In this document: piece after piece, positions 1 through 9,014 of the stretch
How the letters are laid out: every line of letters begins with the position of its first letter
Numbering within the stretch: position 1 is the stretch's first letter
Source of the DNA: Leeia oryzae DSM 17879
Lineage (GTDB): Bacteria; Pseudomonadota; Gammaproteobacteria; Burkholderiales; Leeiaceae
NCBI RefSeq assembly: GCF_000376945.1
Contig: NZ_AQXU01000020.1
Location: 146,823 to 210,822, forward strand
Direction: 5' to 3'
DNA: 64,000 nucleotides
Notes under the pieces: model-generated
The model's input: the letters and a program-made list of their open reading frames with translations, nothing else
Database searches by the model: none
Told to the model about the DNA's origin: nothing
Position numbers and translations under genes: made by a program

Positions 1-52
1 TGGCTTCTAGTTCTGCGATAGGTTGTTCAAATTCTAAAAAGGTGGTTTTCAT
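1..52 (-). CDS. accA: Acetyl-CoA carboxylase carboxyltransferase subunit alpha, N-terminal fragment
   Basis: Only the first 17 codons lie in the window; the rest continues past the left edge. The reverse complement from 52 reads MKTTFLEFEQPIAELEA, which matches the conserved opening of AccA proteins. AccA is the alpha half of the carboxyltransferase that moves the carboxyl group from biotin to acetyl-CoA, giving malonyl-CoA for fatty acid synthesis in the cytoplasm. The fragment is too short to appear as an open reading frame and is identified from this N-terminal signature alone. The 116 bases between it and fliW are AT-rich and probably hold its promoter. Confidence 0.85.
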   Translation of the reverse strand, partial: MKTTFLEFEQPIAELEA

Positions 53-168
53 CCGCTGCGGAATCCACTACAAAATGGGCGATATCATACTACCAAGATG
101 GCGAAACACCAACTCACCTTCTTGATTTAGTATGAATATCACCCGGTTAAAAGGGCTACGCGAAATGG

Positions 169-588
169 TCAGATATTACGGAAAACCAGCTCACAGCTTG
201 TTGCCTGCTTTTGCAGACCAGTCTGTTTATTCAAATTGATTAAAATGGGAAATTTTGCTTTTGGCTCTACATGACCGTCTTCCAGAGACCTGCCAAGCAG
301 CATCAGCACCACAATCTGGTCGCCTTGTTCGTAAGAAAGCGTGGCTACTTCCTCATCGTTTAACGTCAGTTCGTAACGTACACCAAAAATGGAAGGGTCA
401 ACTACGCTGAATAATACTTCAGCCTGTTCCACCGATTGCAACCAGCGGACGAGCGGTTGTGATTTCTCGATATCATGCAATAACTTGAACTTTGTACATT
501 GCTCAAAACCGGGCAACCCCACCGGAAAAGTCAATGTAGTTGCCGGGTCAATCTCTACCGGGCCGAACCATTCTGTCATGATTTGCAT
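169..588 (-). CDS. fliW: Flagellar assembly factor FliW
   Basis: FliW-family protein of 139 residues, the usual length. The visible family signatures are FPVGLPGFE near residue 22 and a VVDPSIFGVRYELTL segment in the middle. FliW binds flagellin and also the RNA-binding regulator CsrA, so that CsrA repression of flagellin translation tracks the cytoplasmic flagellin pool. That role is known for the family and is not shown by this sequence. The second methionine (MTEWFGPVEI), three codons in, is an alternative start. No other flagellar gene is visible nearby. Confidence 0.9.
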   Translation of the reverse strand: MQIMTEWFGPVEIDPATTLTFPVGLPGFEQCTKFKLLHDIEKSQPLVRWLQSVEQAEVLFSVVDPSIFGVRYELTLNDEEVATLSYEQGDQIVVLMLLGRSLEDGHVEPKAKFPILINLNKQTGLQKQATSCELVFRNI

Positions 589-702
589 ATGAAGATATCT
601 CCGTTTTCAACCATAATAGGCGTGAGCATAAGTGGCTTGGGCCAAAAATGCCAGCGCAAACTATGTATGCGCATGAATTTAAACACCTTGAATTGATCTT
701 TT

Positions 703-1869
703 ATGGGCCAGAAAACCAGGCAGTGGGACATTTTTTGTAAGGTCGTCGATAACTTTGGCGATATTGGCGTGTGCTGGCGACTGGCCAAGCAACTAAGCCA
801 TGACGAACATCAGCAGGTGCGCTTGTGGGTTGATGACCTGCACAGTTTGCACCAGATCGAACCGGCGATTGACCCAAGCTTGCAGCAACAGCATCTGCAA
901 CAGATCAGCATTTGTCATTGGGATGCGCAGAGCACTTTTGAAACGATTGCAGAGGTGGTGGTGGAGGCGTTTGCCTGCGGCCTGCCTGATGCATACCTGG
1001 CCCGGTTGCAGCAAAGGCATGCGCCCTTTTGCTGGATAAACCTGGAATACCTGACGGCAGAAACATGGGCAGAAGACTGCCATGCCATGATATCGCCACA
1101 CCCCAGGCTGGGTATCCCGCAATATTTTTACTTCCCCGGTTTTACCGATAAAACCGGAGGATTGTTCAGGGAACAGGATTTACTGGCCAGGGTACGGTTG
1201 TTCCAGTCAAACCCTGCGATGATTGATGACTTCTGGCAGCGCATCGGGGTTAACCCGCCAGCACCGGGCGAAAAGATCATCAGCCTGTTTGCCTATGAAA
1301 ATGAATCGGTCATGGCGCTGGTTGATGCGCTGTCACACCAAAGCGCTCCAACCCGTCTGATGGTCACCAACAGCAAGATACGCAACAGTCTGCAAACCGG
1401 GCTTGAAACTCGGGGCTTTCCGCAAAACTGCCTACAAACGGGTCAGTCGCTACAGATCGGCGCACTGACCATTACGTTTTTACCCTTCTTGCATCAGGAT
1501 GAGTACGATCAGTTATTGTGGGCTTGTGACCTGAACTTTGTCCGTGGCGAGGATTCTTTCCTGAGGGCGCAATGGGCGGGCAAACCGTTTGTCTGGCATA
1601 TCTATGCGCAAGATGAAAACGCACACCTGGTAAAACTGGATGCTTTTCTGACGCGATATACACATCAGTTGCCATCCGATTTGCAACAGGTGTTGCGCAA
1701 ATGCATGCACGAGTGGAATGAGCACCAGCTCGCAGCGGAAACCATCAGCACGTTGCTCGGCCGCTATGCAGAATATTTGACCCATGCGGTATTTTGGCAA
1801 AAAACACTGGAAAAACAACCGCCACTTGCCAGACAGCTGGCGCAATTTAGTGAAAACAGGTTAAAATGA
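703..1869 (+). CDS. earP: EF-P arginine rhamnosyltransferase EarP
   Basis: EarP (formerly DUF2331) transfers rhamnose from dTDP-beta-L-rhamnose to arginine 32 of elongation factor P. At 388 residues the length is typical. The N-terminal motif [13 protein letters not shown] carries the catalytic-type aspartate at residue 20, and the C-terminal [18 protein letters not shown] holds the acidic pair that binds the nucleotide-sugar in characterised EarP proteins. It lies 58 bases upstream of efp on the same strand, the standard arrangement. The pairing with an Arg32-type EF-P supports the call strongly. Confidence 0.96.
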   Translation: MGQKTRQWDIFCKVVDNFGDIGVCWRLAKQLSHDEHQQVRLWVDDLHSLHQIEPAIDPSLQQQHLQQISICHWDAQSTFETIAEVVVEAFACGLPDAYLARLQQRHAPFCWINLEYLTAETWAEDCHAMISPHPRLGIPQYFYFPGFTDKTGGLFREQDLLARVRLFQSNPAMIDDFWQRIGVNPPAPGEKIISLFAYENESVMALVDALSHQSAPTRLMVTNSKIRNSLQTGLETRGFPQNCLQTGQSLQIGALTITFLPFLHQDEYDQLLWACDLNFVRGEDSFLRAQWAGKPFVWHIYAQDENAHLVKLDAFLTRYTHQLPSDLQQVLRKCMHEWNEHQLAAETISTLLGRYAEYLTHAVFWQKTLEKQPPLARQLAQFSENRLK

Positions 1870-1927
1870 TACGTTTGGCGAAACTCATTTTGCCCGTATA
1901 ACTCAGTTCAAACAGGATAGTTTAACA

Positions 1928-2488
1928 ATGAAAACCGCTCAGGAACTCCGCTCTGGCAACGTGTTTATGCTTGGCAATGAGCCAATGGTTGTGCAAAAAG
2001 CTGAATACAACAAGTCTGGCCGTAACGCAGCTGTTGTAAAAATGAAAATGAAAAACTTGCTGACCGGTTCTGCCTCTGAAGCCGTTTATAAAGCGGATGA
2101 AAAATTCGATGTCGTGATTCTGGACAAGAAAGAATGTACCTATTCTTACTTTGCTGATCCAATGTATGTATTCATGGACAACGAATTCAACCAGTACGAA
2201 GTTGAAAAAGACAACATGAGCGATGTACTGCCATACCTGCAAGACGGCATGGAAGACATCTGCGAAGTGACTTTCTACAATGGCAAAGCCATTTCTGTAG
2301 AACTGCCAACCACCATCGTTCGTGAAGTTGCTTACACAGAACCAGCCGTTCGTGGCGATACCTCTGGTAAAGTCATGAAGCCAGCTACACTGACCAACGG
2401 TGGCGAAATTCAGGTTGCAGCATTCGTCGAGATCGGTGACAAGATCGAGATCGATACCCGCACCAACGAATTCAAGCGTCGCGCGTAA
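1928..2488 (+). CDS. efp: Translation elongation factor P (Arg32 type)
   Basis: EF-P of 186 residues. It binds between the P and E sites of the ribosome and relieves stalling at polyproline. The N-terminal KOW-like domain ends with the loop KSGRNA, which places arginine at residue 32, the position rhamnosylated by EarP; lysine-type EF-Ps modified by EpmA have lysine there. Two OB-like domains follow, including [13 protein letters not shown]. It sits directly downstream of earP, probably co-transcribed, and is followed by a strong hairpin terminator at 2526. Confidence 0.98.
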   Translation: MKTAQELRSGNVFMLGNEPMVVQKAEYNKSGRNAAVVKMKMKNLLTGSASEAVYKADEKFDVVILDKKECTYSYFADPMYVFMDNEFNQYEVEKDNMSDVLPYLQDGMEDICEVTFYNGKAISVELPTTIVREVAYTEPAVRGDTSGKVMKPATLTNGGEIQVAAFVEIGDKIEIDTRTNEFKRRA

Positions 2489-2525
2489 TTTGCTTTTACC
2501 CTGTTGATTCAGGGTGTTAGCCAAC

Positions 2526-2555
2526 AAAAAGCCAGACTTTTGAGTCTGGCTTTTT
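2526..2555 (+). terminator. Rho-independent terminator after efp
   Basis: Hairpin with 8-bp arms GCCAGACT/AGTCTGGC around TTTG, flanked by five A on the left and five T on the right. It lies 37 bases past the efp stop codon and can work on either strand. Confidence 0.9.
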
Positions 2556-2606
2556 GCTTTTAGGCGATGCACATCAAGCCCGTCTTGCCGTAACAGCTGC
2601 ATATGA

Positions 2607-2632
2607 AAAAACCCGCCAAACTGGCGGGTTTT
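2607..2632 (-). terminator. Rho-independent terminator after mmsA
   Basis: Stem CCCGCC/GGCGGG around AAACT, preceded on the plus strand by six A, which become a T run when read on the minus strand. It lies about 32 bases beyond the mmsA stop codon, back to back with the efp terminator. Confidence 0.85.
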
Positions 2633-2664
2633 CACTTGGCACGCACCGTACCCGGTACACCAAA

Positions 2665-4158
2665 TTACTTCATGGTTGGCATGACAAATTCTGCACCAGC
2701 ACGGATACCAGTTGGCCAGCGAGTGGTCACAGCTTTCATCTTGGTGTAGAAACGTACGCCTTCAGGGCCGTGCATATGGTGATCACCAAACAGGGAAGCT
2801 TTCCAGCCACCAAAGCTATGGAAGGCCATCGGCACAGGGATAGGCACGTTGATACCCACCATACCCACTTGCACCCGATGGGCGAAGTTGCGTGCAGCAT
2901 CACCATCACGAGTAAAGATGGAGGTGCCGTTACCGAACTCGTGATCGTTGATCAGTTTCAGTGCGCTTTCAAAATCAGGCACACGGACGATTGCCAGTAC
3001 TGGCCCGAAGATTTCTTCTTTGTAGATGGTCATCTCTGGTGTCACGTTATCGAACAGAGTACCACCCAGGAAGTAACCGTTTTCATAACCGGCAACTTTA
3101 TGACCACGACCATCAACCACCAGTTTGGCGCCCTCTTCCACACCTTTGTTGATATAGCCCGTGACTTTTTCCAGATGCTGTTTGGTTACCAAAGGGCCCA
3201 TTTCTGCATGTGGATCGGTACCGACATTGATCTTCAGGGTGCGCGCACGGTCGGCCATTTTTTCGACCAGTTTGTCAGCCACATCACCCACCGCCAACGC
3301 AACAGAGATTGCCATGCAACGCTCACCGGCTGAACCGTAAGCTGCACCGGTCAACGCGTCTACAACCTGCTCCAGATCAGCATCCGGCATCACGATCATG
3401 TGGTTCTTGGCGCCGCCCAATGCTTGAACACGTTTGCCGTGGTGTGCGCCAGTTTCATAGATGTATTTGGCGATAGGTGTTGAACCTACAAAGCTAATGG
3501 CATGCACGTCCGGATGGGTCAGCAGACCATCTACGGCCACTTTGTCACCGTGCAATACGGTAAATACGCCATCAGGCAAGCCTGCTTCTTTCAGCAAATC
3601 GGCAAGCAGCAATGCGGTAGACGGATCGCGCTCGGAAGGCTTCAGAATGAAACTGTTACCGCAAGCAATGGCCACCGGGAACATCCACATTGGCACCATG
3701 GCCGGGAAGTTAAACGGAGTAATACCTGCAACGACACCCAAGGCCTGACGAGTAGTGTATGCGTCAATACCGCTACCTACCTGCTCGGTATATTCCCCTT
3801 TCAGCAATTGTGGAATGCCACAGGCAAACTCAACCACTTCCAGACCACGGGTGACTTCACCCATTGCATCAGACACTACCTTGCCGTGTTCGCTGGAAAT
3901 CAGTTCCGCGATTTTCTTCATGTTTTGCTCAAGCAGTTCTTTGAACTTGAACATCACACGTGAACGGCGTAGCGGGCTGGTGGCAGACCAGGAGGTAAAC
4001 GCCGCCTTGGCAGATGCAACCGCAGCATTCACGTCGGCCTGGTCAGCCAGACGAACCTTGGCAACCGCTTCACCCAAGGCAGGATTAAAGACATCCGATG
4101 TACGGGTACCGGAACCAGCAACACGCTGGCCATCAATATAGTGCAGAATTTCAGACAT
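2665..4158 (-). CDS. mmsA: CoA-acylating methylmalonate/malonate-semialdehyde dehydrogenase
   Basis: Aldehyde dehydrogenase superfamily protein of 497 residues. It oxidises malonate or methylmalonate semialdehyde with NAD and CoA to acetyl- or propionyl-CoA, releasing CO2. The fold motifs are visible: [12 protein letters not shown] near 145, the MmsA-type [15 protein letters not shown] near 250, and the catalytic cysteine at 281 in GSAGERCMA. It lies downstream of the aminotransferase on the same strand with about 170 bases between. The aminotransferase would make malonate semialdehyde from beta-alanine and MmsA would consume it. Regulation is probably shared, through the MocR-type protein beyond. 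Confidence 0.95.
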   Translation of the reverse strand: MSEILHYIDGQRVAGSGTRTSDVFNPALGEAVAKVRLADQADVNAAVASAKAAFTSWSATSPLRRSRVMFKFKELLEQNMKKIAELISSEHGKVVSDAMGEVTRGLEVVEFACGIPQLLKGEYTEQVGSGIDAYTTRQALGVVAGITPFNFPAMVPMWMFPVAIACGNSFILKPSERDPSTALLLADLLKEAGLPDGVFTVLHGDKVAVDGLLTHPDVHAISFVGSTPIAKYIYETGAHHGKRVQALGGAKNHMIVMPDADLEQVVDALTGAAYGSAGERCMAISVALAVGDVADKLVEKMADRARTLKINVGTDPHAEMGPLVTKQHLEKVTGYINKGVEEGAKLVVDGRGHKVAGYENGYFLGGTLFDNVTPEMTIYKEEIFGPVLAIVRVPDFESALKLINDHEFGNGTSIFTRDGDAARNFAHRVQVGMVGINVPIPVPMAFHSFGGWKASLFGDHHMHGPEGVRFYTKMKAVTTRWPTGIRAGAEFVMPTMK

Positions 4159-4279
4159 TTAACTTCCCCTCGTTATGGCTAGCAGACGTCCGGGTCACCC
4201 CGTTCATCCATTCACTTACCTGATTGCTGACTTGGCATCAGGTTGTTTTTCAGACACAAACCACCTGTATTTCACTGCG

Positions 4280-4307
4280 GGCAGCCGGCAATAACCCTCC
4301 GGCTGCC
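4280..4307. other. GC-rich hairpin between aminotransferase and mmsA
   Basis: 9-bp arms GGCAGCCGG/CCGGCTGCC around a 10-base loop, in the 167-base gap between the two minus-strand genes. No T run follows on either strand, so it is more likely an mRNA-processing or stability element than a full terminator. This is inferred from structure only. Confidence 0.5.
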
Positions 4308-4325
4308 TTGCTTGCAATTGACGGT

Positions 4326-5663
4326 TTATTCAACCGTCCTCAGTACATCGGCCAGCACATTGAATATCTGGTCGATGTGAGATTTCTCGATAATCAAAGG
4401 AGGCGACAAGGCAATGATGTCGCCGGTGGTGCGAATCAGCACCCCTTTGTCCCAGGCTTTCAGATAGGTTTCGAAAGCACGTTTAGCCACTTTGCCAGGC
4501 ATGGACTCCAGCTCGATACCGGCAACCAGACCCATATTGCGCACGTCTTTGACGTGTGGCAGACCACGCAACGAATGCACACCCTCTTGCCAGTAGCTTT
4601 CCAGCTCGCCAGCGCGCTGGAACAGTTTTTCGTCGTTATACACATCCAGTGTGGCACTCGCTGCGGCAGCGGCAACCGGATGACCGGAGTAGGTATAGCC
4701 ATGTGGCAGTTCGATAGCGCCTTCTGCACTGGCCGCCATAAAGGCATCATAAATACCGTCTTTGACAATCACGGCCCCCATCGGAATCACCCCGTTGGAC
4801 AAGCCTTTGGCACAGGTGATGATGTCTGGAATCACATCAAACTTGTCTGCACCCCAAGCGGTACCCAAGCGACCGAAACCGGTAATGACTTCATCAAAAA
4901 TCAACAGGATGCCGTGCTTGGTACAAATTTCGCGCAGGCGTTTCAAATAGCCTTTTGGTGGCAGAATCACGCCGGTAGAACCCGCAATCGGCTCAACGAT
5001 GATGGCAGCAATCGTGGCAGGATCATGCAATGTCGTGATGCGTGCCTCTACCGCATTGGCCATCTCTTCGCCACCGTGCAGTGGTTCACCTTTGGAGAAG
5101 GCATTGCGGGACAAATCATGGGTATGACCAACGTGGTCTACACCTGTAACCGCGTTACCGAACAGTTTGCGGTTACCGGCAATGCCGCCAACAGAAATAC
5201 CACCAAAGTTCACGCCATGGTAGCCGCGCTCACGGCCAATCAGTTTGGTACGCAGGGTATCGCCGCGCATGCGGTGATACGCCAGTGCAATTTTTAGTGC
5301 TGTGTCGGCAGACTCTGAGCCCGAGTTGGTAAAGAACACACGGTTCAAGCCTTCTGGCGCCATTTTGGCCAGTTTGTCTGCCGCAATAAATGCTTCAGGA
5401 TGACCCATCTGGAAAGGAGGCGCATAATCCAGTGTCGCAATCTGACGCTGGACCGCTTCTGTAATCGGTTTACGGTTATGCCCTGCGTTCACGCACCACA
5501 GACCGGCCGTGCCATCCAGAATCTGGCGGCCATCGATATCGGTAAAGTGCATGTCTTGCGCGGCAACCAGCATGCGAGGCGCAGCCTTGAATTGCCGGTT
5601 GGCAGTAAATGGCATCCAGTAAGCGTCCATTGGCAGTGGACTACCGTTCCATTGAATTGTCAT
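4326..5663 (-). CDS. Omega-amino acid:pyruvate aminotransferase (class III)
   Basis: Class III PLP aminotransferase of 445 residues from the chosen start. The beta-alanine--pyruvate type converts beta-alanine and pyruvate to malonate semialdehyde and alanine. Motifs: TNSGSESADTALK for phosphate binding, LIFDEVITGFGRLG with the PLP-ring aspartate, and ITCAKGLSNG with the Schiff-base lysine near residue 286. The start at 5663 is preferred over a longer frame to 5690 because AAGGAGAT lies six bases upstream of this ATG. It is divergent from a MocR-type regulator and followed by mmsA. Substrate choice within class III (beta-alanine, putrescine, taurine) is inferred from the mmsA linkage. Confidence 0.9.
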   Translation of the reverse strand: MTIQWNGSPLPMDAYWMPFTANRQFKAAPRMLVAAQDMHFTDIDGRQILDGTAGLWCVNAGHNRKPITEAVQRQIATLDYAPPFQMGHPEAFIAADKLAKMAPEGLNRVFFTNSGSESADTALKIALAYHRMRGDTLRTKLIGRERGYHGVNFGGISVGGIAGNRKLFGNAVTGVDHVGHTHDLSRNAFSKGEPLHGGEEMANAVEARITTLHDPATIAAIIVEPIAGSTGVILPPKGYLKRLREICTKHGILLIFDEVITGFGRLGTAWGADKFDVIPDIITCAKGLSNGVIPMGAVIVKDGIYDAFMAASAEGAIELPHGYTYSGHPVAAAAASATLDVYNDEKLFQRAGELESYWQEGVHSLRGLPHVKDVRNMGLVAGIELESMPGKVAKRAFETYLKAWDKGVLIRTTGDIIALSPPLIIEKSHIDQIFNVLADVLRTVE

Positions 5664-5712
5664 CTGTATCTCCTTGAGCGACGGTGGCAAGGGTTGGTGA
5701 GGGATGTGCTAA

Positions 5713-5778
5713 CTGTATTGGCTTTACCAATACAGTCACATATACAGTTACAAAATTGTGTACACTAGCTGTATTGGA
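5713..5778. promoter_or_regulatory. Probable MocR operator: three copies of CTGTATTGG
   Basis: The 140-base divergent gap contains CTGTATTGG at 5714-5722, its inverted copy CCAATACAG at 5728-5736, and a third direct copy at 5770-5778. The first two form a perfect inverted repeat of 10-bp arms (ACTGTATTGG/CCAATACAGT) with a 5-bp spacer. A weaker half site, ATACAGT, recurs at 5743-5749. Repeated half sites between a MocR-type regulator and its divergent target are typical of the family, so this is probably the binding region of the regulator encoded at 5805. Confidence 0.75.
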
Positions 5779-5804
5779 AAAAACACCTCAACGGTTATGC
5801 TGCA

Positions 5805-7235
5805 ATGAACAAAAACACCCAGATACAGATAGAACTCGACCCCGGCTCCAGTGAATCACTGGTCACGCAGATTGTGAATGGCCTGACCCAGCGCATTACT
5901 ACCAAGCAGATGAGACCGGGCAGCAAAGCCCCGTCCATCCGCCAGTTTGCCCTGGCGCATGAAGTATCGACATTTACCGTCGTCGAAGCCTATGACCGCC
6001 TGGTAGCCAAGGGTTACCTTCAGCCAAGGCGTGGCGCGGGTTTCTTCGTGGCAGACTCGCAGAGCAAAGCAGAGCCGGTGAAGCAGCGGCTGACCGAAAC
6101 CGCCGTAGACAGTTACTGGTTGCTGCGCAATGTCTACGAAAATGCAGATTCAGGCATTCACGCTGGCTGTGGCTGGCTGCCTACCACCTGGCTGGATGAA
6201 GAAGCATTGCAAAAAGGACTGCGGCAGGTCGCCAAGTCACCCGACAGGATTGTGCGTTATGGCCACCCTAAAGGGTATGCACCGCTGCGCGAGACCATTG
6301 CACGACAACTCAACGAGCAGGAAATCCAGGCCAGCAGCGAACAAATCCTGCTGACACTGGGGGCCAGCCAGGCGCTCGACCTGATTACACGCAGGCTCAC
6401 CGTCACGGGCGATACCGTGCTGGTAGATGACCCTGGTTATAGCAATCTGATGTCCGCGCTTCGTCTGCGGGGGCTGAATCTGGTTGGCGTCCCCATGACC
6501 CCGACCGGGCCGGATACACAAGCATTGACGCAACTGCTGGCGACACACCGTCCCAAGCTGTATTTCACCAATACCCAGCTGCAAAACCCGACTGGCGCCA
6601 GTTACAGCCCGGCCACCGCCTACCGCGTACTGCAGCTCGCGGCACAATATGACTTCAAGCTGGTAGAAGACAACGTGTCCAGTGACCTGGTCCCCGGCCG
6701 GCAACAGACACTGGCCAGCATGGACCAACTCAAACAAGTGATTTATATCGGCAGCTTTTCAAAATCCATCGCACCGGGTCTGCGGGTTGGCTATATTGCG
6801 GCGGAAAAAGGCCTGCTGGAAGAACTGGTGTATCACAAAATGGTATCCGGCATGGCCACCCCGGAACTGAACGAAACGCTGGTACATTACATCCTGACCG
6901 AAGGTCACCACCGGAAACACCTTGAACAGCTGAAAGAAAGACTGGAACGCGCCCAGGAAAAAACAGCGCGCCGGCTGGAAGAAGCCGGTTTCGACCTGTT
7001 TCACGAACCGGGTGCCGGGATGTTCTTGTGGGCTAAATGCAAGAAAACTGTCATCGATCCTCTGATACTATCGCAGCAGGCCGTCTCCAAAGACATTTTA
7101 CTGGCACCCGGGTATCTGTTCCGTCCCGACCAGTCCAGCAGCCCATGGCTGCGGTTTAATGTGGCCTATTGCGACAATGACCGACTGTTCCGCTTCTTTA
7201 ACGATATATTCGCGCGTGACTTTGTGATTACCTGA
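5805..7235 (+). CDS. MocR/GabR-type PLP-dependent transcriptional regulator
   Basis: Fusion of an N-terminal GntR winged helix-turn-helix (about residues 15-85, containing PSIRQFALAHEVSTFTVVEAYDRL) and a C-terminal class I aminotransferase-like domain, 476 residues in all. The aminotransferase part keeps the PLP lysine, K320 in GSFSKSIAPGLRVGY, and the LVDDPGYSNL and NPTGASY segments. Such proteins sense an amine or PLP through the aminotransferase fold. It is divergent from the omega-aminotransferase and probably activates it and represses itself. The effector is unknown; beta-alanine is a guess from the neighbours. Confidence 0.92.
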   Translation: MNKNTQIQIELDPGSSESLVTQIVNGLTQRITTKQMRPGSKAPSIRQFALAHEVSTFTVVEAYDRLVAKGYLQPRRGAGFFVADSQSKAEPVKQRLTETAVDSYWLLRNVYENADSGIHAGCGWLPTTWLDEEALQKGLRQVAKSPDRIVRYGHPKGYAPLRETIARQLNEQEIQASSEQILLTLGASQALDLITRRLTVTGDTVLVDDPGYSNLMSALRLRGLNLVGVPMTPTGPDTQALTQLLATHRPKLYFTNTQLQNPTGASYSPATAYRVLQLAAQYDFKLVEDNVSSDLVPGRQQTLASMDQLKQVIYIGSFSKSIAPGLRVGYIAAEKGLLEELVYHKMVSGMATPELNETLVHYILTEGHHRKHLEQLKERLERAQEKTARRLEEAGFDLFHEPGAGMFLWAKCKKTVIDPLILSQQAVSKDILLAPGYLFRPDQSSSPWLRFNVAYCDNDRLFRFFNDIFARDFVIT

Positions 7236-7277
7236 CCACACAGTATGAAATGCGCAACACCCGCAAAGGATAAGCAA

Positions 7278-7292
7278 CTAGCGCGACGCTAG
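7278..7292. other. Small hairpin in the gap upstream of the GST gene
   Basis: CTAGCG/CGCTAG arms around CGA. The 175-base gap 7236-7410 also has a TATAAT box at 7369-7374, which may be the -10 of the downstream GST promoter, though no convincing -35 is placed before it. Confidence 0.4.
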
Positions 7293-7410
7293 GAGATTAC
7301 CACTGACAGAATAGTTAGCATGCATACAATATCTGTCACAGGTTTCACCTAATATGGCCATCATCACCTATAATGTGACTAACCACGATTTCTAGCCTTT
7401 TGGACGCTCC

Positions 7411-8022
7411 ATGAAACTGATTATTTCACTGACCAGCCCGTTTGCGCGTAAAGCCAGGATTGTTGCGCAGGAAAAACAGCTCACGCTCGAGAATGTGATC
7501 GACATTCCATGGAATGCAGATACCAATGTACCGAACCTGAACCCGTTGGGCAAAATTCCGGTATTGGTGCTGGATGATGGCGATACCCTGTATGATTCAC
7601 GCGTCATTGTCGAATACATGGATCGCCTGTCCCCTGTTGGCAAGCTGCTGCCACAAGAAACACGTCCGCAAACACGCGTAAAACGCTGGGAAGCACTGGC
7701 AGACGGCATTTGCGACGCAGCAGTGACCATCTTTCTGGAAAAAACCAAACGCGCAGCAGACAAGCAGGATCAGGACTGGATCGCTCGCCAGCACGACAAG
7801 ATCAGCCGTGCGCTACAAGCCATGTCCGAGCAACTGGCCGACAAAACCTGGTGTGTTGGTGAAGGCTTTACACTGGCCGATATTGCGACCGGGTGCGCCT
7901 TGGGCTATCTGGACCTGCGCTTTCAGGATATCGACTGGAAGACTACCTACCCCAACCTGGCCCGGCATTATGCCAAACTGTCAGAGCGTGCCAGTTTCAT
8001 TGAAACCCAGCCACCCGTTTGA
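7411..8022 (+). CDS. Glutathione S-transferase family protein (YibF-like)
   Basis: 203 residues with an N-terminal thioredoxin-like GST domain opening KLIISLTSPFARKARIVAQEK, followed by the NPLGKIPVLVLDDGDTLYDSRVIVEYMD segment that carries the cis-proline and the DS pair for the gamma-glutamyl group. A helical C-terminal domain contains the GEGFTLADIATGCALGYLDLRF pattern. It resembles E. coli YibF, whose substrate is unknown. It is monocistronic and ends at a long palindromic terminator shared with the convergent DUF3579 gene. Confidence 0.9.
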   Translation: MKLIISLTSPFARKARIVAQEKQLTLENVIDIPWNADTNVPNLNPLGKIPVLVLDDGDTLYDSRVIVEYMDRLSPVGKLLPQETRPQTRVKRWEALADGICDAAVTIFLEKTKRAADKQDQDWIARQHDKISRALQAMSEQLADKTWCVGEGFTLADIATGCALGYLDLRFQDIDWKTTYPNLARHYAKLSERASFIETQPPV

Positions 8023-8039
8023 TCTATACAGCAACGTTA

Positions 8040-8081
8040 CCCAATAAAAAACCCGGTTGAAAAACCGGGTTTTTTATTGGG
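8040..8081. terminator. Long perfect-palindrome bidirectional terminator (GST / DUF3579)
   Basis: Two perfectly complementary 19-base arms around a GAAA loop. The left arm begins CCCAATAAAAAACCCGGTT. The A and T tracts are inside the paired arms, so the stem continues beyond them. It serves the convergent genes on both sides. Confidence 0.9.
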
Positions 8082-8105
8082 TGTTGCGGTTAGCAACAGT
8101 AAGCA

Positions 8106-8447
8106 CTACCCTTTTGCAGCTTCAGACGGGCTATCTGCTTCCGTAACACTATCACCGAGTTCATCGATGAGGGTACGGCAATCAACCACCTTCAGGTCGT
8201 TATCCTTGGCAAAAGCCATGATAAAGGCAAATACTCTCGGGTTGATTTCTTCCAGCTGCCGATCTACCGCGACACAACGTACACCTTCGAGTGTCATCGG
8301 ACGAACATATGGCGAATAAGACATCTTCTGATCCCATCCAAACGTCGATAGGATCCCGGATAAACGCTCAGCCCAGTCACTAGGACGGAACTGGCGGCCA
8401 TTCGAGGTCAAGCCTTGAATGATAATTTCATAAGGGTTACAGATCAT
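8106..8447 (-). CDS. DUF3579 family protein
   Basis: Small soluble protein of 113 residues matching the DUF3579 family, common in betaproteobacteria and without a known function. Visible features are the opening ICNPYEIIIQGLTSNGRQFRPSDWAERL and the segment EGVRCVAVDRQLEEINPRVFAFIMAF. There is no signal peptide, membrane segment or metal motif. It is probably monocistronic; its terminator is the palindrome at 8040. Confidence 0.8.
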   Translation of the reverse strand: MICNPYEIIIQGLTSNGRQFRPSDWAERLSGILSTFGWDQKMSYSPYVRPMTLEGVRCVAVDRQLEEINPRVFAFIMAFAKDNDLKVVDCRTLIDELGDSVTEADSPSEAAKG

Positions 8448-8561
8448 GCGGGCACGTATACTCTGAAAGTTTTTAACGTTATTCTTGTTATTGTCTTTTT
8501 ATCTATTTTTTTATTATAGCGCAACCGTTCTTCCCTCAATTCACAATTGCGCAAAACAGGA

Positions 8562-8909
8562 TTACCTTGCAGCGGTAATCACCATTTCAATTTTATAGCC
8601 GGGGTCTGCCAGTTCTGCCTTCACACAAGCACGTGACGGTGCGGAGCCTTCTGGCAGCCATGCGTCCCATAGCTCGTTCATTTCAGCGATATAGCGCATA
8701 TCGGTCAGGTAGATTACAACCTGAAGCAAGCGGGATTTATCGCTGCCAAAACCTGACAAACGGCGTTCAATACTCGTCAGCACTTCGCGGGTCTGTGTCT
8801 GGATATCTGCATGCAAGGTATCTGGCACTTCGACAAAGTAGGCGGTCTGGCCATGCAATACCACGTCGGACCATCGCTTGGTGGTACCAATACGTTCAAT
8901 CTGGCTCAT
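8562..8909 (-). CDS. RidA family protein (YoaB-like subgroup)
   Basis: YjgF/YER057c/UK114-type protein of 115 residues. The C-terminal APSRACVKAELADPGYKIEM contains the arginine and glutamate expected near the active site of RidA-like imine/enamine deaminases. The opening ERIGTTKRWSDVVLHGQTAYF aligns with E. coli YoaB rather than RidA itself. RidA proteins hydrolyse reactive 2-aminoacrylate made by PLP enzymes; whether this subgroup does so is not established. Confidence 0.88.
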   Translation of the reverse strand: MSQIERIGTTKRWSDVVLHGQTAYFVEVPDTLHADIQTQTREVLTSIERRLSGFGSDKSRLLQVVIYLTDMRYIAEMNELWDAWLPEGSAPSRACVKAELADPGYKIEMVITAAR

Positions 8910-8955
8910 ATCACTGCTCCTGATATTAGGTCTAGTCTACAAAAACGTAACGGGC

Positions 8956-8991
8956 AAAAAAACGGCGTGGTCATGAACCCCGCCGTTTTTT
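8956..8991 (-). terminator. Rho-independent terminator after typA
   Basis: Stem CGGCG/CGCCG enclosed by A7 on the left and T6 on the right. Read on the minus strand it ends in a T run, about 25 bases beyond the typA stop codon. Confidence 0.8.
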
Positions 8992-9014
8992 CGTTACCCG
9001 CTACACGGCGCGAA

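Noticed and set aside
2554..3333. Long plus-strand frame opposite mmsA
   Set aside because: Shadow of mmsA; its translation is rich in His, Cys and Trp and matches no family.
4224..5297. 357-codon plus-strand frame opposite the aminotransferase
   Set aside because: Antisense shadow of a clear PLP enzyme; composition is unlike a protein.
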